In this document: positions 32,908 to 40,878 of the stretch, piece after piece
Layout of the letters: each line of letters opens with the position of its first letter
Position numbering within the stretch: the stretch's first letter is position 1
Assembly (NCBI GenBank): GCA_910579285.1
Contig: CAJTTT010000002.1
Coordinates: 1 to 64,000, forward strand
Length of the DNA stretch: 64,000 nucleotides
Direction: 5' to 3'
From: an uncultured Lachnospiraceae bacterium
GTDB lineage: Bacteria > Bacillota > Clostridia > Lachnospirales > Lachnospiraceae
Made by a program: the position numbers and the translations under genes
Notes under the pieces: generated by a model
Seen by the model: the letters and a program-made list of their open reading frames with translations, nothing else
What the model was told of the DNA's origin: nothing
The model's database searches: none

Positions 32908-35900
32908 TTATTCTTTGTCGTGTATCTCCCCGTGCAGTTCCTGCAGGGACTTCACTTCGCTGCCCTTGTGGGTTTTCAGGTAGTGAATGCCCTCCGCTGT
33001 CACTTTCGCCGCCGCAACCGTGGTGATATAGGGCGCTTTCGCCTTGATCGCCGCCTTGCGCAGATAGCTGTCATCGTGCACGCTGTCCTTGCCTACGGGA
33101 GAGTTGATAATCAAGTCGAAATCTCCGTTGGTAATCATGTCGCCCACGTTAGGACGCCCTTCATAGAGCTTCTTCGCCTTCGCGGCGGGAACCCCTGCTG
33201 CCGTAATCAGATTGTAGGTGCCCTCGGTGGCCACAATTTTAAACCCGTCTTCCGCCAGGCTTTTCGCCACTTTCACCGCCTCGTCCTTATCCTTTTTATT
33301 CACGGAAATCAAAACCGTTCCCTCAAGCGGCAGTTTCGACTGCACCGCCTCCTGCGCTTTGAAGAAGGCTTCTCCGTAGGAGCGGGAAAGTCCCAATACC
33401 TCTCCCGTAGAACGCATTTCCGGCCCGAGAATCGGGTCCACCTCCGGGAACATATTGAAGGGGAACACCGCCTCCTTCACGCCGTAATTCGGTATCACCT
33501 GTTCTTTTAATCCCGAAATCGGCGAAGGCCGTCCCGTAAGCTCGGCTGTGATGATATCGGTGGCCAGCGGCACCATGCGGATATTGCAGACCTTGGACAC
33601 AAGCGGAACAGTGCGGGATGCCCTCGGATTCGCCTCCAGCACAAACACCTTTCCGTTCTCGATGGCGTACTGCATGTTCATCAGACCCTTGACGTGCATC
33701 TCCTCTGCAATTTTTCTCGTGTACTCCTTGATGGTCTCCACACTCTCCGGCGGAATATGCACGGACGGAATGATGCAGGCTGAGTCCCCGGAGTGGATAC
33801 CTGCAAGCTCAATATGCTCCATCACTGCAGGCACAAAAGCGTGGGTGCCGTCGCTGATGGCATCCGCCTCACACTCCAGCGCATTGCTTAAGAAACGGTC
33901 AATCAAAATGGGCCTGTCAGGCGTCACTCCCACCGCCGCATTCATGTATTCCGTCAGACTCGCGTCATCGTAGACCACTTCCATCCCTCTGCCGCCCAGC
34001 ACATAGGAAGGGCGCACCATCACCGGGTAGCCTATTTCTGCGGCAATGCCAAGCGCCTCTTCCACCGTAGTCGCCATACCTGACTCCGGCATGGGAATGG
34101 AAAGCTTCTCCATCATGGCGCGGAACTGATCCCGGTCCTCAGCAAGATCAATGACAGAGGGGGATGTTCCTAGGATACGAACCCCGTTTGCTTCCAGCTC
34201 GGATGCCAGATTGAGCGGCGTCTGCCCGCCAAACTGGGCAATCACGCCGAGCGGCTTTTCCTTCTTGTAAATACTCAGCACATCCTCCAGCGTAAGCGGC
34301 TCAAAGTAAAGTTTGTCAGAGGTATCATAGTCGGTGGACACCGTCTCCGGGTTGCAGTTCACAATGATCGTCTCAAAGCCCAGCTTCTTAAGCGCCATCG
34401 CCGCGTGCACACAACAGTAGTCAAACTCGATGCCCTGTCCGATCCGATTGGGACCGCCGCCCAGAATCATAATCTTCTGTTTGTCTCCGTTGACCGGGTT
34501 TTTGTCCGGCGCATTGTAAGTGGAATAGAAGTAAGCGCTGTTTTCTGTGCCGCTGACATGCACGCCCTCCCATGCCTCCTCCACGCCAAGCGCAAGCCGG
34601 CGGTTACGGATATCCGCCTCGGGTATTTCCAGAAGCTGGCTTAAATATTTGTCGGAGAAACCATCCTTCTTGGCTGTCACAAGCATCTCATCGGGAAGCA
34701 TCTTTCCCTTATGCTGTAAAATGGCCTCTTCCTCCTCCACCAGCTCCTTCATCTGCTCGATAAAATAAGCTTTTACTCTGGTGATCTCAAAGATTTCCTC
34801 AACCGTCGCGCCTTTGCGCAGCGCCTCGTACATGAGGAAATGACGCTCACTGGAAGGCGTATTCAGCCGGCGCAGCAGCTCCTCTTTCGGCAGCGTATCA
34901 AAATCCTTCGCGTGGCCCAGCCCGTAACGCCCTGTCTCCAGGGAACGGATGGCCTTCTGGAACGCTTCCTTATATGTTTTACCGATACTCATAACCTCGC
35001 CCACGGCGCGCATCTGCGTGCCCAGCTTGTCCTCAACGCCCTTGAACTTTTCAAAGGCCCAGCGGGCAAACTTGATCACCACATAATCGCCGTCCGGCAC
35101 ATATTTATCCAAAGTTCCGTACTTGCCGCAGGGAATGTCCTTCAAGGTAAGGCCAGCCGCCAGCATGGAAGACACAAGGGCGATCGGGAATCCTGTCGCC
35201 TTACTCGCCAGCGCAGAAGAGCGCGAGGTACGGGGATTGATCTCAATTACAATAATACGGTCCGAGACGGGATCATGGGCAAACTGCACGTTGGTGCCGC
35301 CGATCACCTGCACCGATTCCACGATTTTGTATGCCTGCTCCTGCAAGCGCTTCTGACACTCCTCAGAGATCGTCAGCATGGGCGCGGAACAGAAAGAATC
35401 TCCCGTGTGTACCCCAAGCGGGTCGATATTTTCAATGAAGCAGACGGTGATGATGTTGTTGTCCGCATCCCGCACCACCTCGAGCTCCAGCTCCTCCCAG
35501 CCGAGAATGGACTCCTCCACCAGCACCTGCCCCACAAGGCTTGCCTGTAAGCCTCTGGCGCATACTACCTTCAATTCTTCTTTATTATATACAAGACCGC
35601 CGCCTGCGCCGCCCATCGTGTAAGCCGGGCGGAGCACTACGGGATAACCGAGCTTTTCTGCGATGGAGAGCGCCTCCTCCACAGAATAGGCCACTTCGCT
35701 GCGGGCCATCTCGATGCCAAGCGCATTCATGGTCTTTTTAAATTCAATGCGGTCTTCGCCGCGTTCGATGGCATCCACCTGCACACCGATAACCTGCACC
35801 TGATATTTTTCTAAAATTCCCGCCTTGTTCAGCTCCGCGCAAAGATTGAGCCCGGACTGTCCTCCCAGGTTGGGAAGCAGCGCATCGGGGCGTTCCTTCG

Positions 35901-36135
35901 CAATGATCTGTTCTAACCGTTCTACATTGAGCGGCTCAATATAAGTCACATCCGCTGTCTCCGGGTCTGTCATAATCGTCGCCGGGTTGGAATTGACCAG
36001 CACAATCTCATATCCGAGCTTCTTAAGCGCCTTACACGCCTGTGTCCCCGAATAGTCAAACTCACAGGCCTGTCCAATGATGATCGGGCCCGATCCGATG
36101 ATTAGTACCTTGTGAATGTCTGTTCTGCGTGGCAT
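32908..36135 (-). CDS. carB: Carbamoyl-phosphate synthase large subunit
   Basis: CarB makes carbamoyl phosphate from bicarbonate, ammonia and ATP for pyrimidine and arginine synthesis. The 1075-residue length is right. It has two homologous halves, each with an ATP-grasp domain: GSGPIIIGQACEFDYSGTQA in the first and GGGPNRIGQGIEFDYCCVHA in the second. The C-terminal domain near 940-1060 (allosteric, MGS-like) contains KIVATEGTYNLITAAGVPA. All expected blocks are present. The small subunit gene carA is not next to it, so it must be elsewhere or the ammonia source must be different. Confidence 0.98.
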   Translation of the reverse strand: MPRRTDIHKVLIIGSGPIIIGQACEFDYSGTQACKALKKLGYEIVLVNSNPATIMTDPETADVTYIEPLNVERLEQIIAKERPDALLPNLGGQSGLNLCAELNKAGILEKYQVQVIGVQVDAIERGEDRIEFKKTMNALGIEMARSEVAYSVEEALSIAEKLGYPVVLRPAYTMGGAGGGLVYNKEELKVVCARGLQASLVGQVLVEESILGWEELELEVVRDADNNIITVCFIENIDPLGVHTGDSFCSAPMLTISEECQKRLQEQAYKIVESVQVIGGTNVQFAHDPVSDRIIVIEINPRTSRSSALASKATGFPIALVSSMLAAGLTLKDIPCGKYGTLDKYVPDGDYVVIKFARWAFEKFKGVEDKLGTQMRAVGEVMSIGKTYKEAFQKAIRSLETGRYGLGHAKDFDTLPKEELLRRLNTPSSERHFLMYEALRKGATVEEIFEITRVKAYFIEQMKELVEEEEAILQHKGKMLPDEMLVTAKKDGFSDKYLSQLLEIPEADIRNRRLALGVEEAWEGVHVSGTENSAYFYSTYNAPDKNPVNGDKQKIMILGGGPNRIGQGIEFDYCCVHAAMALKKLGFETIIVNCNPETVSTDYDTSDKLYFEPLTLEDVLSIYKKEKPLGVIAQFGGQTPLNLASELEANGVRILGTSPSVIDLAEDRDQFRAMMEKLSIPMPESGMATTVEEALGIAAEIGYPVMVRPSYVLGGRGMEVVYDDASLTEYMNAAVGVTPDRPILIDRFLSNALECEADAISDGTHAFVPAVMEHIELAGIHSGDSACIIPSVHIPPESVETIKEYTRKIAEEMHVKGLMNMQYAIENGKVFVLEANPRASRTVPLVSKVCNIRMVPLATDIITAELTGRPSPISGLKEQVIPNYGVKEAVFPFNMFPEVDPILGPEMRSTGEVLGLSRSYGEAFFKAQEAVQSKLPLEGTVLISVNKKDKDEAVKVAKSLAEDGFKIVATEGTYNLITAAGVPAAKAKKLYEGRPNVGDMITNGDFDLIINSPVGKDSVHDDSYLRKAAIKAKAPYITTVAAAKVTAEGIHYLKTHKGSEVKSLQELHGEIHDKE

Positions 36136-36192
36136 ATTCTTCCTCCATGTCTCCTCATGTCTCTTCTGTTTCCGTACTAGAAATAAGTATAC

Positions 36193-36224
36193 AAAAAAAT
36201 CTGCATTTTAACAATGCAGATTTT
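36193..36224 (-). terminator. Rho-independent terminator after the DUF3791/DUF3990 cassette
   Basis: On the minus strand AAAATCTGCATT and AATGCAGATTTT form a 12-bp stem with a 5-base loop, followed by T-residues (36193-36199). It starts at the stop codon of the last gene in the cassette. Confidence 0.85.
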
Positions 36225-36460
36225 CATGGGAAATAGGTATTGGATTCCTGTTTCTCCGTTTCACGCAGTATCTGTACAAGCACCTTATAGTCCAGATACT
36301 GCACACCCTCTACCCCGAGGTGAATTTTCTCCGCCAAATTGCTGTGGTAATAGATAGCCATTGCCCTTTCCAGCGAAATATTTTCTGTTTCGGCAAGATA
36401 AGAAATAATTCTCTCCTCCAGATTTTCCTGATACACTCGTTCCAATGCTTCTCCATCCAT
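36224..36460 (-). CDS. Small DUF3791-type cassette protein
   Basis: The 78-residue protein (EERIISYLAETENISLERAMAIYY) is like small helical proteins found next to DUF3990 genes in Clostridia, which may act as a partner or antitoxin. The evidence is its position after DUF3791- and DUF3990-like genes and its ISLERAM...YYHS pattern. The ATG follows AGGAG. It is the last gene of three, followed by a terminator. Confidence 0.55.
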   Translation of the reverse strand: MDGEALERVYQENLEERIISYLAETENISLERAMAIYYHSNLAEKIHLGVEGVQYLDYKVLVQILRETEKQESNTYFP

Positions 36461-36463
36461 CTG

Positions 36464-36655
36464 TCATATCTCCTCACAGGATTCCCAAACCAACAACTCA
36501 TCAATTGCTTTCTGTGTGATAAATGCAATCTGATCATAGGAAGCCTGTTCCTTTACGGTTGTCACATAAAATCCCATGCCAAAATCAAGCGCTCTGTAGG
36601 AATGATTTATGTCAGGATTTCTCACACTTTCCGTTGAGCCATGATAAACAATCAT
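36464..36655 (-). pseudogene. DUF3990 family protein with an internal deletion
   Basis: The first 38 residues match the start of DUF3990, an ADP-ribosyltransferase-fold family (YHGSTESVRNPD, then DFGMGFYVTT). The remaining residues (YDQIAFITQKAIDELLVW) match the C-terminal end of the same family, as in DQYAFKTEKAL of others. The central part, about 90 residues in usual members and expected to hold the catalytic Glu, is missing without a frameshift. So the protein is 63 residues instead of about 150. Its ATG overlaps the preceding stop by 4 bases. Catalysis is unlikely. Family recognition is from memory of the pattern. Confidence 0.6.
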
Positions 36656-36867
36656 ATCACTACACCCCGCACTTCCAGATATTTTTCGACATCATCCACA
36701 ACACACTCTGTACCCAGCGTATGCAAAATATCATAATGCGCTACAAGATAGCCCGCAATGCACCCCGCACTCTGCAATTTCTGATAAACCAGCGACGGCA
36801 TCATATTCCATTTATGAGCACAGGCATGAATGATGTAAACAACAAACGAGAAGGAATCTTTATCCAT
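36652..36867 (-). CDS. DUF3791 family protein
   Basis: The 71-residue protein has the DUF3791 pattern: SFVVYIIHACAHKWNMMPS at the start, then VYQKLQSAGCIAGYLVAHYD and LHTLGTECVVDDVEKYLEVRGV. DUF3791 often accompanies DUF3990 and is likely its partner. The ATG is preceded by GAGGA. It opens the three-gene cassette, whose later members overlap it or follow within 4 bases. Confidence 0.75.
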   Translation of the reverse strand: MDKDSFSFVVYIIHACAHKWNMMPSLVYQKLQSAGCIAGYLVAHYDILHTLGTECVVDDVEKYLEVRGVVI

Positions 36868-36954
36868 ACATGACTTTCCTCACAGATCTCTTATTTGACA
36901 ATAAGTATACAACAATTCATCTGTATATATTACATTACACAACAAAAAGAGATA

Positions 36955-36987
36955 CAAAAAGACTGCCATACCGAAGTACCGCAGTCC
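36955..36987 (-). terminator. Rho-independent terminator of the deacetylase gene
   Basis: On the minus strand GACTGC and GCAGTC enclose an inner TAC/GTA stem, followed by TTTTTG. It follows the stop of the polysaccharide deacetylase by about 25 bases. Confidence 0.75.
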
Positions 36988-37011
36988 TTTCATCCTTTCT
37001 TCTGTCATATC

Positions 37012-38013
37012 CTACTCCCCGGACACCTGTGTCCCGTCAGCTTTCATGTGGTACTTATCCTTGTAAATCAACTGCGAGATGGGCACCAGCTCATACCCCT
37101 TATCCTGCAGGCCTGTAATTACCGCATCCAGCGCGTCCGCCGTGTATTTCGCCCCGTTGTGCATGAGGATGATCGCCCCGTTGTTCAGTTTATCGGACTC
37201 CACCACACGTTTGACAATATCTTCCACCCCGTAGTCCTTCCAGTCCAGTGAATCAATCGACCACTGAATCGGATAGTATCCGCACTTCTGCGCGTTCGTT
37301 ATGACATGATTGTCATAATCCCCGTAAGGCGGACGGAACAGGCACATCTCATATCCTGTCAGCTCCTGCACCTTAGTATGTACTTTCATCAGCTCCTCCT
37401 GACACTGCTCGTCGGAGAGCTGGGACATATTTTTATGGTTCTCACTGTGGTTGCCGAGATCGTGGCCGTCCGCCAGGATCGCCCTCACATCCTCCGGGTA
37501 GGATTCCACCCAGCCGCCTGTCATAAAGAATGTGACTTTCACATTGTGTTTTTTTAAGGTCTCCAGAATACGCGGCGTGTCTTCATTTCCCCAAGCCGCG
37601 TCAAAACTCAGCGCTACCTGCTTCTTATCCGTCTCCACACAGTAGATGGGAAGTTCCCTGCCGCCAACGGAACTGCTCACCGTGATGGAGTCCGGCAGAA
37701 ATCTCACAATTCCCTGAATCAGCGCCACCGCCGCCAGAAGAAACGCTGCCGATTTCGCCGTCTGCACCGCCACATTTTTAAAGAACAGTTCCCGCTTGTG
37801 CTCCTCCTTGGTCTGCGTTCTCTCCGCTGCGCTCACGGAACCGCAATACTGCCCGCACCCTCTCTGCCGCTGTCTCTCGGCATTCCATGCCTCCACTTTT
37901 TCCGGCTCCGGCCAGACGCCCGCATTCCGCCCTCTGTGCTCCCTCTGTATTTTATTTTCCAGTTCTCCCATTGCCAGCTTAAACTTATCGCTCCACTTCC
38001 TCTTCTCCGCCAT
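37012..38013 (-). CDS. Membrane-anchored polysaccharide deacetylase (CE4)
   Basis: CE4 enzymes remove acetyl groups from peptidoglycan or chitin-like polymers. The 333-residue protein has a basic cytoplasmic N-terminus, one membrane segment near residues 84-104 and an extracytoplasmic NodB domain. NodB motifs are SFDAAWGNEDT (where the usual TFDDG is changed), HDLGNHSENH with the metal-binding His pair, RPPYGDYDN and the late ILMHNGAKYT. The changed first motif is as in PdaB-type relatives in sporulating Firmicutes. The ATG follows GGGAG. A terminator separates it from the upstream nagB gene. Confidence 0.9.
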   Translation of the reverse strand: MAEKRKWSDKFKLAMGELENKIQREHRGRNAGVWPEPEKVEAWNAERQRQRGCGQYCGSVSAAERTQTKEEHKRELFFKNVAVQTAKSAAFLLAAVALIQGIVRFLPDSITVSSSVGGRELPIYCVETDKKQVALSFDAAWGNEDTPRILETLKKHNVKVTFFMTGGWVESYPEDVRAILADGHDLGNHSENHKNMSQLSDEQCQEELMKVHTKVQELTGYEMCLFRPPYGDYDNHVITNAQKCGYYPIQWSIDSLDWKDYGVEDIVKRVVESDKLNNGAIILMHNGAKYTADALDAVITGLQDKGYELVPISQLIYKDKYHMKADGTQVSGE

Positions 38014-38142
38014 AACAGTCTCCCGCTTTTTATTCTATGTTCAAATATATGCGGGAAACACGCAAATTTTGTATTTCTTTTCCCTGTAATGCGGGAAATC
38101 TGCCAGACGCCGCCAATCTCAGAGCAGGCGGCCGGGGCGTAG

Positions 38143-38172
38143 AAAAAGGCAGCTTCACTGAGAAACTGCCTT
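38143..38172 (-). terminator. Rho-independent terminator of the PTS/nagB operon
   Basis: On the minus strand AAGGCAG pairs with CTGCCTT (with an internal TTC/GAA pairing), followed by TTTTC. It lies 31 bases after the nagB stop. Confidence 0.8.
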
Positions 38173-38202
38173 CACGTTCTACATCATTCTGTTCGCGTGC
38201 AA

Positions 38203-38928
38203 TTATATTTCTGACAATGCCGCCTCATCTGCCACCACCGTGACGTCACCGTGAAGCTGCAGTACAGATGCCTGCACATCCGGCGCGATCTCCCCATAGA
38301 TCACCTTTTTCAAAATGGGCGCCTTGTCTGCCCCGCTTACCACCACAAGAATCTTTTTCGCCTGCATGATGGTTTTGATGCCCATCGTATACGCCTCCTT
38401 GGGCACTTCCTCCTCAGAAGCGAAAAAGCGCCGGTTAGCCTTGATCGTGGACTCTGCCAGTTTTACGCAGTGGGTCTGCGCCTTGAAAATGGGGCCGGGC
38501 TCATTAAACCCGATATGCCCGTTGTGTCCAAGTCCGAGGAGCTGCAGATCCACACCGCCGGTTTCCGCAATCACTCTGTCGTAGTCCTGGCAGGCTTTCG
38601 CGCTGTCGGGTTCCATGCCGTCCGGCAGGAAAGTCCGCTTCAGGTCGATATTTACCTTGCTAAACAGATTGTCGTGCATAAAATAGTAATAACTCTGCTC
38701 ATTGTCCCGGCTGATACCACGGTACTCGTCCAGGTTCACCGTTGTTATGCCCGAGAAATCCAGATCCCCTTCCTGATAATGGGAAACAAGCTGTCCATAA
38801 ACGCCTATGGGTGTGGAACCTGTAGCCAGACCCAGAACACAGTTCGGTTTCATAATCATCTGCGCCGAGATGATGTTTGCCGCCTTGCGGCTCATGTCGT
38901 CATAGTCTTTCGCCCTGATGATCCTCAT
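38203..38928 (-). CDS. nagB: Glucosamine-6-phosphate deaminase
   Basis: NagB converts glucosamine-6-phosphate to fructose-6-phosphate and ammonia. The 241-residue protein has the family marks VLGLATGSTPIGVYGQLV, VNLDEYRG and GLGHNGHIGFNEPG (the catalytic base and phosphate loop region). It is 128 bases downstream of the nagE-like PTS gene and reads in the same direction, so together they bring amino sugars into glycolysis; nagA is not in this window. The start ATG at 38928 has AGGAGG about 13 bases upstream, longer than ideal. Confidence 0.97.
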   Translation of the reverse strand: MRIIRAKDYDDMSRKAANIISAQMIMKPNCVLGLATGSTPIGVYGQLVSHYQEGDLDFSGITTVNLDEYRGISRDNEQSYYYFMHDNLFSKVNIDLKRTFLPDGMEPDSAKACQDYDRVIAETGGVDLQLLGLGHNGHIGFNEPGPIFKAQTHCVKLAESTIKANRRFFASEEEVPKEAYTMGIKTIMQAKKILVVVSGADKAPILKKVIYGEIAPDVQASVLQLHGDVTVVADEAALSEI

Positions 38929-39056
38929 AATATTTCCATTTCCTCCTTTACCATTCCCGCATACAAGAGGCGGAGGCCCTACGGACCCCCGCCCTGCCGG
39001 GTATCATTCATGCAAAACCCTTCATATGCCCGGCCTTAAGCCAATACGGCCAATCA

Positions 39057-40532
39057 TTACAGCATCTTCTTCATTTCATCCGCCACAAACTGCACCTTGG
39101 TGCCTACAATAACCTGCACCGCAGTCTTGCTGGGTCTCATAACGCCTGCCACGCCTGCAGACTTGATCTTCTTTTCATCTACCTGTGTATAGTCGTTAAT
39201 TTCCAGACGAAGTCTTGTAATACAGTTGTCAAGAGACTTCACATTGCCTTTACCGCCGAGACCTTCCAGAATGATAGAAGCCACTTCTGTGAAATCGTTG
39301 TTGGACAGAACCGCTCTCTTCTCTGCCTCCACATCGTCATCCTCTCTGCCGGGTGTCTTTAAGTCAAACTTCACGATCGCGAAGCGGAACACCACATAGA
39401 AGATTGCGAATGCCGCAAGACCCAGAGGGATAATCAGCCATGTGCTCTGTGCTGCCGGCAGGGATGCCGAGAACAGAAGGTCGGTTGCGCCTGCCGAGAA
39501 GCTGAAACCTGCACGGAAGCCAAGCAGTACGGTAACCGTTGTGAAAATTCCGTAAAGCAGCGCATAAATCACATACAGCATAGGCGCAAGGAACATGAAT
39601 GCAAACTCGAAAGGCTCTGTAACGCCGCAGACGAAGGAACAAACTGCCGCAGATGCAACCAGACCGATCGCCACTTTCTTTTTGTCGCTCTTCGCGGTGT
39701 GGATCATAGCCAGCGCCGCACCCGGAATACCGAACATCATACAAGGGAAGAATCCCGACATGTACATACCAAGGCTCCAGGTAACATCCGCACTTGTCTC
39801 ACCCGCCCAGAAGTGGGTCAGATCGCCGAGACCGATGGTATCAAACCAGAACACGTTATTCAGTGCATGGTGCAGACCTGTGGGAATCAGCAGACGGTTC
39901 AGGAAAGCGTAAATACCTGCGCCTACCGCGCCCATTCCTACAATACCCTGACCTACTGCAATCAGTGCGCCGAACACGACAGGCCATACGAACAGCAGAA
40001 CTGCCGATACAAGGATGGATACCACACCAGAAATAATCGCTACACAACGCTTGCCGCTGAAGAAGGACATCCAATCCGGCAGCTTCGTGGACTTAAACTT
40101 GTTGTAGCAGGAAGCGCCGATCACGCCTGCAAGAATACCGATAAAGGGATTTCCTATTTTCGCAAAAGCAAGTGACTTATTGGCGTCATCCGCGATGGAA
40201 GGCATCAGCGTCGTAACTGTGCCTACTGCCAACAGGTTCGTCATCATCAGCCAGGATGCCAGCGCAGCAAGACCTGCCGTGCCGTCATGGTCATCCGCCA
40301 TACCTACGCCTACACCGATAACAAAAAGCCACGCCATGTTGTCGATCAGGGCACCGCCCGCCTTCACAAGGAAGAATCCAAGAAGGCTTAAAAATCCTGT
40401 CCCAGCGATGTCACCGCCCTGCATTGTCTCCGGACACAGCGCGTATCCGATACCCATCAAAATACCGCAGATCGGCAGACATGCCACCGGCAGCATCAGG
40501 GATTTTCCCAGTTTCTGTAAATATTTCATCAT
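39057..40532 (-). CDS. nagE: PTS transporter subunit IICB, N-acetylglucosamine/glucose family
   Basis: The 491-residue membrane protein moves and phosphorylates a sugar. A IIC domain of about 370 residues has ten or so hydrophobic segments and the loop GVTEPFEFAF. After a charged linker (about residues 380-400) comes a IIB domain with the phosphocysteine motif NCITRLRL. The IIA domain is absent and is probably supplied by the IIA gene at 42521-43018. The neighbouring nagB suggests N-acetylglucosamine as the main substrate, but glucose is possible. The ATG at 40532 follows GGGAGG at 8 bases. Confidence 0.93.
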   Translation of the reverse strand: MMKYLQKLGKSLMLPVACLPICGILMGIGYALCPETMQGGDIAGTGFLSLLGFFLVKAGGALIDNMAWLFVIGVGVGMADDHDGTAGLAALASWLMMTNLLAVGTVTTLMPSIADDANKSLAFAKIGNPFIGILAGVIGASCYNKFKSTKLPDWMSFFSGKRCVAIISGVVSILVSAVLLFVWPVVFGALIAVGQGIVGMGAVGAGIYAFLNRLLIPTGLHHALNNVFWFDTIGLGDLTHFWAGETSADVTWSLGMYMSGFFPCMMFGIPGAALAMIHTAKSDKKKVAIGLVASAAVCSFVCGVTEPFEFAFMFLAPMLYVIYALLYGIFTTVTVLLGFRAGFSFSAGATDLLFSASLPAAQSTWLIIPLGLAAFAIFYVVFRFAIVKFDLKTPGREDDDVEAEKRAVLSNNDFTEVASIILEGLGGKGNVKSLDNCITRLRLEINDYTQVDEKKIKSAGVAGVMRPSKTAVQVIVGTKVQFVADEMKKML

Positions 40533-40553
40533 AAGCACTACCTCCCAATTATT

Positions 40554-40811
40554 TTATAAGTTTTCTTCAAAGAATTTAGCGAGCGCTTCATGCGCGGCAT
40601 CCTCGTCCTCGCCCTCAATACGGCAGACAACCTCCGCACCCTGCTTGATTCCGAGTCCCATCAGCATAATCAGCTTTTTCGCCTCAGCGCTTTTCCCTCC
40701 GGACTCGATCGTAATCCTGCTGGCAAACTCGCCCGCTTTCTTTACCAGCAGACCCGCAGGTCTGGCATGCAGCCCCACCGGATCCTTGATTACATAAGTA
40801 AAATCCCTCAT
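40554..40811 (-). CDS. ptsH: Phosphocarrier protein HPr lacking the regulatory Ser46
   Basis: HPr passes phosphate from EI to PTS IIA domains. The 85-residue protein has the active site DPVGLHARPAG with His15 intact. In most Firmicutes HPr, Ser46 is the target of HPr kinase for catabolite repression. Here position 46 is Lys (alignment ...EAKKLIMLMGLGI against ...LKSIMGVMSLGI of typical HPr). So this copy can do transport but probably not CcpA-dependent signalling. It lies between ptsI and nagE in the operon. A second HPr elsewhere in the genome is likely. Confidence 0.95.
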   Translation of the reverse strand: MRDFTYVIKDPVGLHARPAGLLVKKAGEFASRITIESGGKSAEAKKLIMLMGLGIKQGAEVVCRIEGEDEDAAHEALAKFFEENL

Positions 40812-40878
40812 TTCTTTATCCTCCCTCCTTAAATTTTTATATGAACCCCCGGAATCTCACCTATATCCGGGAGCATAT

